From the NCBI GenBank assembly GCA_036852015.1, contig JAANDG010000579.1:28544-92543 (forward strand): a stretch of DNA of 64,000 nucleotides. Direction: 5' to 3'. The position numbers and the translations under genes are program-made. The notes beneath the pieces are model-generated. The model searched no databases, was not told the origin of the DNA, and was given only the letters and a program-made list of their open reading frames with translations. Below, piece by piece: positions 58,414 through 64,000 of this stretch. This DNA is from Pelodera strongyloides (lineage: Eukaryota > Nematoda > Chromadorea > Rhabditida > Rhabditidae). Each line of letters begins with the position of its first letter. Positions within the stretch are counted from its first letter, which is position 1.

Positions 58414-59588
58414 CAAGGGAACTGCCTAGGTTCATATCTGAATTAAGAAAAGTTGTAATGCAAAAGTTGTAGAGAATTAAATTCTATTAAAGATGGCGCA
58501 TTCAAAACGTGCCAGGCGTAATTATCGAGCAATTACGCATAACCGTTCCATATGGGAGCCTCAGTGATATATGATTTCGGTTACCACTTAGCATAATGGA
58601 TAGCGCTTCTGACTGATAAGAGGAAGGTCAACTGTTCGATTCCTCTCTGCGGAAGCTATTTTTGCGTTTTTGCTTGGGTATTTTTTTTTACAATTTAAAG
58701 CTTAAATAATTGTTTCAAAACAAATTACTGTGTGTTTAGACAACTTTGCTGGTGTCGATAACACATTTATGCACTATTCAAGTAAAAAAATCGGTATTTG
58801 ATTTTTCCATTTTTTTTTCATGAAATCATGGATGGTACCCATGGGTGAAAATATCGTCGAAAATTAAATGATGAAAACAACAACAAAATGGATGTGAATA
58901 TTTAATAAATAAATGAGTTAATTAATTGGTAGATCGTTTCTTTCATGGATAAAGAGTTATGAATAAACATATCAGAACTCCAAGGACCGGTTTATAGTTT
59001 CTGAAATCATCAGAAACTATAAACAGAAACACCAGTAAGTCATAGTCATTTGTAATAAAAATATTCAACCTTCTGGAATTCGGAAACTATGAAAGTTATG
59101 CTTCACATTCATTTTGTTGTTGTTTTCATCATTTAATTTTCGACGATATTTTCACCCATGGGTACCATCAATGATTTCATGAAAAAAATGGAAAAATCAA
59201 ATCCCGATTTTTTTACTTGAATAGTGCATAAATGTGTTATCGACACAAGCAAAGTTGTCTAAACACACAGTAATTTGTTGTGAAACAATTATTTAAGCTT
59301 TAAATTGTAAAAAAACACCCAACAAAAAAAAAAAACGCAAAAATAGCTTCCGCAGAGAGGAATCGAACACTTGACCTTCCTCTTATCAGTCAGAAGCGCT
59401 ATCCATTATGCTAAGTGGTAACCGAAATCATATATCACTGAGGCTCCCATATGGAACGGTTATGCGTAGTTGCTCGATAATTACGCCTGGCACGTTTTGA
59501 ATGCGCCATCTTTAATAGAATTTAATTCTCTACAACTTTTGCATTACAACTTTTCTTAATTCAGATATGAACCTAGGCAGTTCCCTTG
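58414..59588. mobile_element. 1.2-kb TIR element nested in the LTR, TAA target duplication
   Basis: Ends CAAGGGAACTGCCTAGG and CCTAGGCAGTTCCCTTG, with inverted arms of about 485 bp and a centre of about 200 bp. TAA is duplicated at 58411-58413 and 59589-59591; a three-base TWA target suggests the PIF/Harbinger group. There is no transposase frame. Each arm contains a tRNA-like block (A-box-like TTAGCATAATGG, B-box-like TGTTCGATTCC). Confidence 0.8.
58590..58660 (+). other. tRNA-like block in the TIR arm
   Basis: CTTAGCATAATGGATAGCGC then TGTTCGATTCCTC are at pol III A/B-box spacing. The anticodon and T stems pair poorly, so it is not a functional tRNA. An inverted copy lies at about 59350-59425 in the other arm. 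Confidence 0.5.
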
Positions 59589-59636
59589 TAAGTACAAAGC
59601 AATTAATCACTTGCAACTTCTCCTCACTTACAGTGC

Positions 59637-60418
59637 GATTTATATGGTGCCTAAAATGTATCTACTGTTAGGCAAAAAAAGAATGTCCATTCTTCGCCCT
59701 AGTTTATGCTTAACACGTAGAATAAGTATTGGCGGGGCTTTTTAGCTTGTTCAACACTGAGGTCCCACTCACCTTTTATAACCGAAACCGAAAGCAAATT
59801 TTTCATATTTATTCCCGCTTACATCTAAAACACTGGATTTGACAAAACGCACATTTTTGGCATATTTAGAAACCTCAAACGTAAACAGAGGGGAACGCGC
59901 AGGTAGGCTGACTCCGCCCTCAAAGTGCATTTTGCGCGCGTTTTGCATTTTCGGAAGACGCGACGCAGTGAAAATAATAATTGAAATTCAGGAAAAATTT
60001 CTCGGCTGCGTTCCGTTTATTTTAAATTTTGGAGGTTCGCCAATTTTTGGATTTTCGGCTGATTTTTTTTTGCAATCAAAATTTTAAAATCAATTTTCTA
60101 TTATGCTGTTTCGTTCTCTATTTAAAATTTCCTTCACATGTGCAAGCGCGTTTAGGACTCTCTTAAAATGCCGGAAGGCGGAGAAGAAATAAAAATGAGC
60201 CTTCTTAGTCAAACTAGAGTTTAGAGAAAAGTCCAGTGGCTTCCTGCTGTTAACGTTTTTGTTTTTACCTGCGTCTGTCCGTTCTATTTTGTACATTACC
60301 ATGTCCCACTTCTCTCACTCACTAACCAGTTACTCACAGTTATAGTCATTATCATAAAGACTTTATACTGAAGGACAAGGACAAAAGTCAAGAACTGTTC
60401 TAATTTTGCAATTTACAG
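59637..60418. other. intergenic, cpsf-4 upstream region
   Basis: About 780 bp without a gene. Frames at about 59839-60087 (+) and 60090-60302 (-) have no motif. The region ends in AATTTACAG, a trans-splice type acceptor (60418), nine bases before the cpsf-4 ATG. Confidence 0.5.
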
Positions 60419-60427
60419 CATTGGATC

Positions 60428-63400
60428 ATGATTTCTGTGGCGTCAGCTTCGCGAAATCCTTACGATCGGCCATCAGCCCATGCTGAACCGTTGAGCATGC
60501 AAGATATAATCGCTGACATCGCGTTCCCATTGCTTGACGTCGAGGAAATGTTGCAGCAACAAAAAGGACTTATGGAGGTTAGTTATTTGTTTGTATAATT
60601 GGTGTTGATTTGAGGATCGTGCCTCACGTTTCTTGAAGTGGTAACGCAACTATTCGGTACTGTATTTGTTACAAAAAAACAATTGTTTTTATAATTTGTG
60701 CCATGTTGTGGTATATCTTAACTGACGTACGTGTTTAAGATTCCCTTCGCTGGAATGGACAAGAGTGGTCGCGGAGTTTGTCTTTGGTACGCTGAGGGCA
60801 ATTGCCAGCTCGGGCCCTTGTGCCCGCTACGTCATCTTGTTGGAGATAAAGCTGTGGTCTGCAAACATTGGTTGAGAGGACTGTGCAAAAAGGTATCATT
60901 CATCAAAATTTGGGGGTTTCTTAATATATAATAAGATCCTATTGTTATCATTTTGTATAGAATAACAACGTTTGTCGTGTGTCGTGTGTTATGTTAGAAT
61001 TCACGTTTGAACGTGATAGCATTTTTCGATTACATTACCGTTACCAATTCCTGAGTTACCGGTTATTTCTATTTATGCCCTATGTATATGGACTGGTTCA
61101 GGGTGACCAGTGTGAATTTCTTCATGAATACGATTTAACAAAGATGCCCGAGTGCTTCTTCTTCTCAAAATATAGTAAGTGCTGAGTCTTTAACTTTTCC
61201 CTTGCATACCTATTAATATATATAAATAAAACTCTTTTTTCATTGAACGTAAGCGTAAAGTTTTATTGAGAAAAGTTCGTTTTCTTTTCCCACCATTCAT
61301 ATGTACATTTGCCTCATGCTTTTCTACGTATACCAAAAATTCGGTGTGGTTCTGTCACTTCCACCGTATTTCTGGATTTCTGCACGAAACTTGCATATAT
61401 GATGTGAAAAATTAAAAAAAATATTCTCGTGTAGTTCCAAAGTACTTTGAAATTTTTCTTTGAAAAATTTAAAAATGTAAAGTTTCACCATACTTGGAAA
61501 CCCCATTATAATTTTGTGTGTAATCCAAATATATTCCAGTGGCTTGTTCAAACCGCGAATGTGTGTTCCGACACATTGATCCCGAATCCAAAATGAAGGA
61601 CTGCCCGTGGTACGATCGAGGATTTTGCCGACACGGTGAGACTTGAGGCTATTTTCTGTCCATAGCATAAAGCACCCCGCCAAATGCGGACGACCATCTC
61701 CCGGTATCTTAGAGCTATCACCCTTCTGGCAGGGTGAACCATCTCCCGAAAAAACGTCAACGTCCCATCCTTTTACATTATAGGCAAATTAGTCTGAACA
61801 CCTCCCGACGAAGGCGTGTACCATCTCCCCAAAGTTTTGATGCGTCCCCTATTTATACCCTGATGTGATTATGTCAGAATTTACTTATTAGAGTAGTTAT
61901 CATACATATCACACTTAGTTGCTCATGTTCTGGGTTTCTGCTCATGAGAAATTGTTTGCTGCCACAGAGTTCTGATAATACACATACAAGTTGTTTACTA
62001 CGATCGATGCCCAAATATTTGCGGTAGATTTATTTTGGGGGAATGCCTGGTGATCATTCGTGATTCCGTTTCGTTATGGATACGGTAATTAGCTTTACTA
62101 ATTGTCCAATTGCCCTTGCAGGTCCATACTGTAAGCATCGTCATCGCCGGCGTGTGATGTGTCCCAATTTCTTGGTTGGATTCTGCCCAGACGGAAAACA
62201 ATGCAAATTCGCGCACCCGTCGTTCGGCTTACCAGCGGGCGAGAACTCGATGGCCAATAATAGGAGAATGTACAACCAGCAGATTGTCTGTCACAATTGC
62301 CATGAGAGAGGACACAAGGCAACATTTTGCCCGCATCTTCCCACTACGCAGGTAGGGCTGATGATTTTGTGTGTGTAAGTGTCTTAGTGGGCATGTTAGT
62401 TTTTTTACTGAACAGCTTGATGACTGACTTGGGGTGTTTATTGCAATGGGTCCTATTGGTTAGGTACGTTAGGTTTTTTTGTTATTGCTCAAGATGGATC
62501 CTTCCTTTTGCCGTGGTTTTTTTTAAATGAGCATGGAGATCATAATGTTGAGCGGTTTAGGATATATATTTTTTTGCTTGCTCGGTTGAATTCATATTTG
62601 ACATGTTACTAGTGCTGAGGGCGCGTTCGCGATGTGGAATTCCGAACAAAAAAGGTTTCAAAAGTAGTTCGGGATGGCCGGTCGGAAATGTAATTCTTTT
62701 CCACAGTACATGACACAGAGACCGCTTGTATTTAGCTGTGCAGAAATATTTGGAGCCAAATGAATGCCTCTGTGCCCAAAGGCTAAATGTACTGTGGAAA
62801 ACAATTTCATTTCCGACCTGCCATCCCGAACTACTTTTGAAACGTTTTTTGTTCGGAATTCGGCATCCCGAACGCGCCCTAAGGGTTTGAATATGTTATA
62901 TGTGTATAATTGATTAATGATCATTTAGTTGTCAAATGCTGCCGGAGAAGGCGTACCTCCACCTGCGAATCCGTCTTCCAATAATTCTGGTATGATCCGA
63001 ACACCGATCGACATGACCATGTTTCCTGATAAGAAGAGTCTTTCCGAAGTTACTTGCTACAAGGTATGATGTTTTTTATTTTATTATTTGACAAACTGCT
63101 ATTACTACTTTATTTGGTGGATAACATTGGGTTTATGTAGAATAGTAGACTGCTGAATATTATAGGATCGCAGTCACTACAAAATCGTCGTTTTTCTTCG
63201 AGTTTACTTGAATTTAGTAAAGAATAGAGACAAATACTTTACCAAAACCGAATAATTTGAATTCCAACTCAGGGAGTGAACAAGTAGAAAAGTAGTTCTA
63301 TTTAACTACCGCAGGATCACGAAACGTGTTCAGACAGCTGCTTCCCGATCGGGAGTACGCAAATTATTTCGGCTTCGGCAAATATCTGCATATTATATCT

Positions 63401-63792
63401 TTACATATACTGTAAGGGTCTGCAAGCATATCACTATACGTTTCATAATCCCGCGGTAGTTAAGTAGAACTACGTTTCTACGTTTTTTCCCCTGAGTTGG
63501 AATTCAAATTATTCGGTGTTGGTAAAGTATTTTTCTCTATTCTTTACTAAATTCAAGTAAACTCAAAGTAAAATGATGATTTTGGAGTGACTGCGATCCT
63601 TTAATGTTTAGTTTGTGTTACTTTTTTGGTTTTGGGTTGTCAAGCAATCTTAAATTTTATTCTAACTTATAACTTACAGTGTGGAGAAAAGGGTCACTAT
63701 GCAAATCGTTGCCACAAAGGAGTCTTGGCCTTTTTATCGAATACGGCACACTTGGCACAGGAGCAGAGAGAAAAGGACGAGAGGGAAGGAAG
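60428..63792 (+). CDS. cpsf-4: CPSF30 (cleavage and polyadenylation factor subunit 4), 3' end missing
   Basis: Zinc-finger subunit that recognises the AAUAAA signal within the CPSF complex during pre-mRNA 3'-end processing. Exons: 60428-60577, 60740-60892, 61102-61174, 61540-61635, 62122-62351, 62929-63063 and 63680-63792. All junctions are in phase, giving 316 residues before a GTGGGT donor near the window end. Five CCCH fingers are seen: CLWYAEGNCQLGPLCPLRH, CKHWLRGLCKKGDQCEFLH, CFFFSKYMACSNRECVFRH, CPWYDRGFCRHGPYCKHRH and CPNFLVGFCPDGKQCKFAH. Two CCHC knuckles follow: CHNCHERGHKATFC and CYKCGEKGHYANRC, the second split by an intron. The start is chosen because the ATG follows a TTTACAG acceptor by nine bases. 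The C-terminus lies outside. Confidence 0.93.
61314..61510. repeat. dispersed repeat copy in a cpsf-4 intron
   Basis: Inverted relative of about 39472-39610; both share CGTATTTCTGGATTTCTGC/CACGAAAC and GGAAACCCCAT. A fragment also lies near 42935-43015 in the MATH-like gene. Confidence 0.6.
62619..62880. mobile_element. palindromic element in a cpsf-4 intron
   Basis: The ends AGGGCGCGTTCG and CGAACGCGCCCT mirror each other, as do TTCGGGATGGCCGGTCGG and CCGACCTGCCATCCCGAA. It lies in the intron between 62351 and 62929. Confidence 0.75.
63171..63604. mobile_element. fold-back element in a cpsf-4 intron
   Basis: Arms AGGATCGCAGTCACTACAAAATC and the mirrored GAGTGACTGCGATCCTTTAA. Its sister copy is at 38912-39237. 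It occupies the intron that splits the second zinc knuckle. Confidence 0.75.
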
Positions 63793-64000
63793 GTGGGTCT
63801 TGATTTTGTGGAAGTTATTATTTATTTACTTGGTGCTTTCCTTTTTATCTTGTAAGTTGTAAGGATAAGATATATTTGTTTGCATGATGAGTATTATTCA
63901 TATGTTTTCGTTTACACGACGTCTACACGTGTTTTATTTTGACTTTGACGTGTAGGTGTAAAGTGTAAATCGGCTTCGGTGTACTACCTCCGAAGTCTTG

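Larger units (their letters stand above)
51714..59632 (-). mobile_element. complete non-autonomous LTR element carrying tandem-repeat ORFs
   Basis: Direct LTRs lie at 51714-52029 and 58059-59632 (the latter interrupted). Both begin TGTAGAACTCAGC and end CTCACTTACA on the plus strand. GTGC flanks both sides (51710-51713, 59633-59636). Read on the minus strand, the right LTR is followed at once by TGGCGACCGCGGAGGT, a primer-binding site, and the left LTR is preceded by a purine run. So the element is sense on the minus strand. I find no gag, protease, reverse transcriptase, RNase H or integrase, so it must depend on another element. The interior holds two related modules (52402-54469, 54470-57480), each a 129-bp repeat array plus a conserved leader. 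Confidence 0.85.
58059..59632 (-). repeat. 5' LTR (element sense), interrupted
   Basis: It matches the other LTR, but a segment ending CTTACA is duplicated (about 58302-58413) and a 1,175-bp TIR element is inserted after CCTAA. LTR sequence resumes at TAAGTACAAAGC and ends at 59632. Confidence 0.85.

Noticed and set aside
58590..58660. functional tRNA gene in the nested TIR element
   Set aside because: The A and B boxes are good, but the anticodon and T stems do not pair, and an inverted copy sits in the other arm.
51714..59632. reading the LTR element as plus-sense
   Set aside because: On the plus strand the base run after the left LTR does not begin TGG and the sequence before the right LTR is not purine-rich; both signals fit only the minus orientation.

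Overview
This is eukaryotic DNA, most likely from a rhabditid-type nematode. Three things point there. Several tracts of TTAGGC, the nematode telomere unit, lie inside the window. Introns end in TTTCAG/TTNCAG, and such acceptors sit at or just before the ATG of three genes, as expected for spliced-leader trans-splicing. The two recognisable housekeeping genes (SmD3 and CPSF30) have many short exons. No species can be named. All exon models come from reading splice sites, phase and homology by eye; there is no transcript evidence.

Layout. 1-5.65 kb: a diverged tandem series of exon/intron-like modules with two fold-back elements that share one conserved core. 5.78-6.12 kb: a GC-rich 17-bp minisatellite. 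6.1-18 kb: gene-poor and repeat-rich. 18.07-19.46 kb (+): the two last exons of an unrecognised small gene. 22.08-26.51 kb and 29.08-33.74 kb (-): two tandem paralogous seven-exon genes for short secreted proteins, which can only be seen by joining exons. Their introns carry MITEs, Helitron-like ends and telomere-like arrays. 34-41.4 kb: repeats. 41.49-46.53 kb (+): a protein with two related, probably MATH-like halves, tail to tail with 47.13-49.20 kb (-), SmD3. 51.71-59.63 kb: a complete but non-autonomous LTR element in minus orientation, with a 4-bp target duplication, PBS and PPT. Its cargo is two arrays of a 129-bp (43-residue) unit, and one LTR is interrupted by a 1.2-kb TIR element. 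60.43 kb to the end (+): cpsf-4, running off the window.

The intergenic and intronic DNA is dominated by short inverted-repeat elements whose ends fall in TTAA. Several are nested or sit back to back sharing one TTAA. SmD3 (splicing) and CPSF30 (3'-end formation) both act in mRNA processing, but nothing in the sequence shows that their closeness is functional. The most unusual items are the repeat-carrying LTR element, the hidden secreted-protein pair, and the two fold-backs with a shared core.
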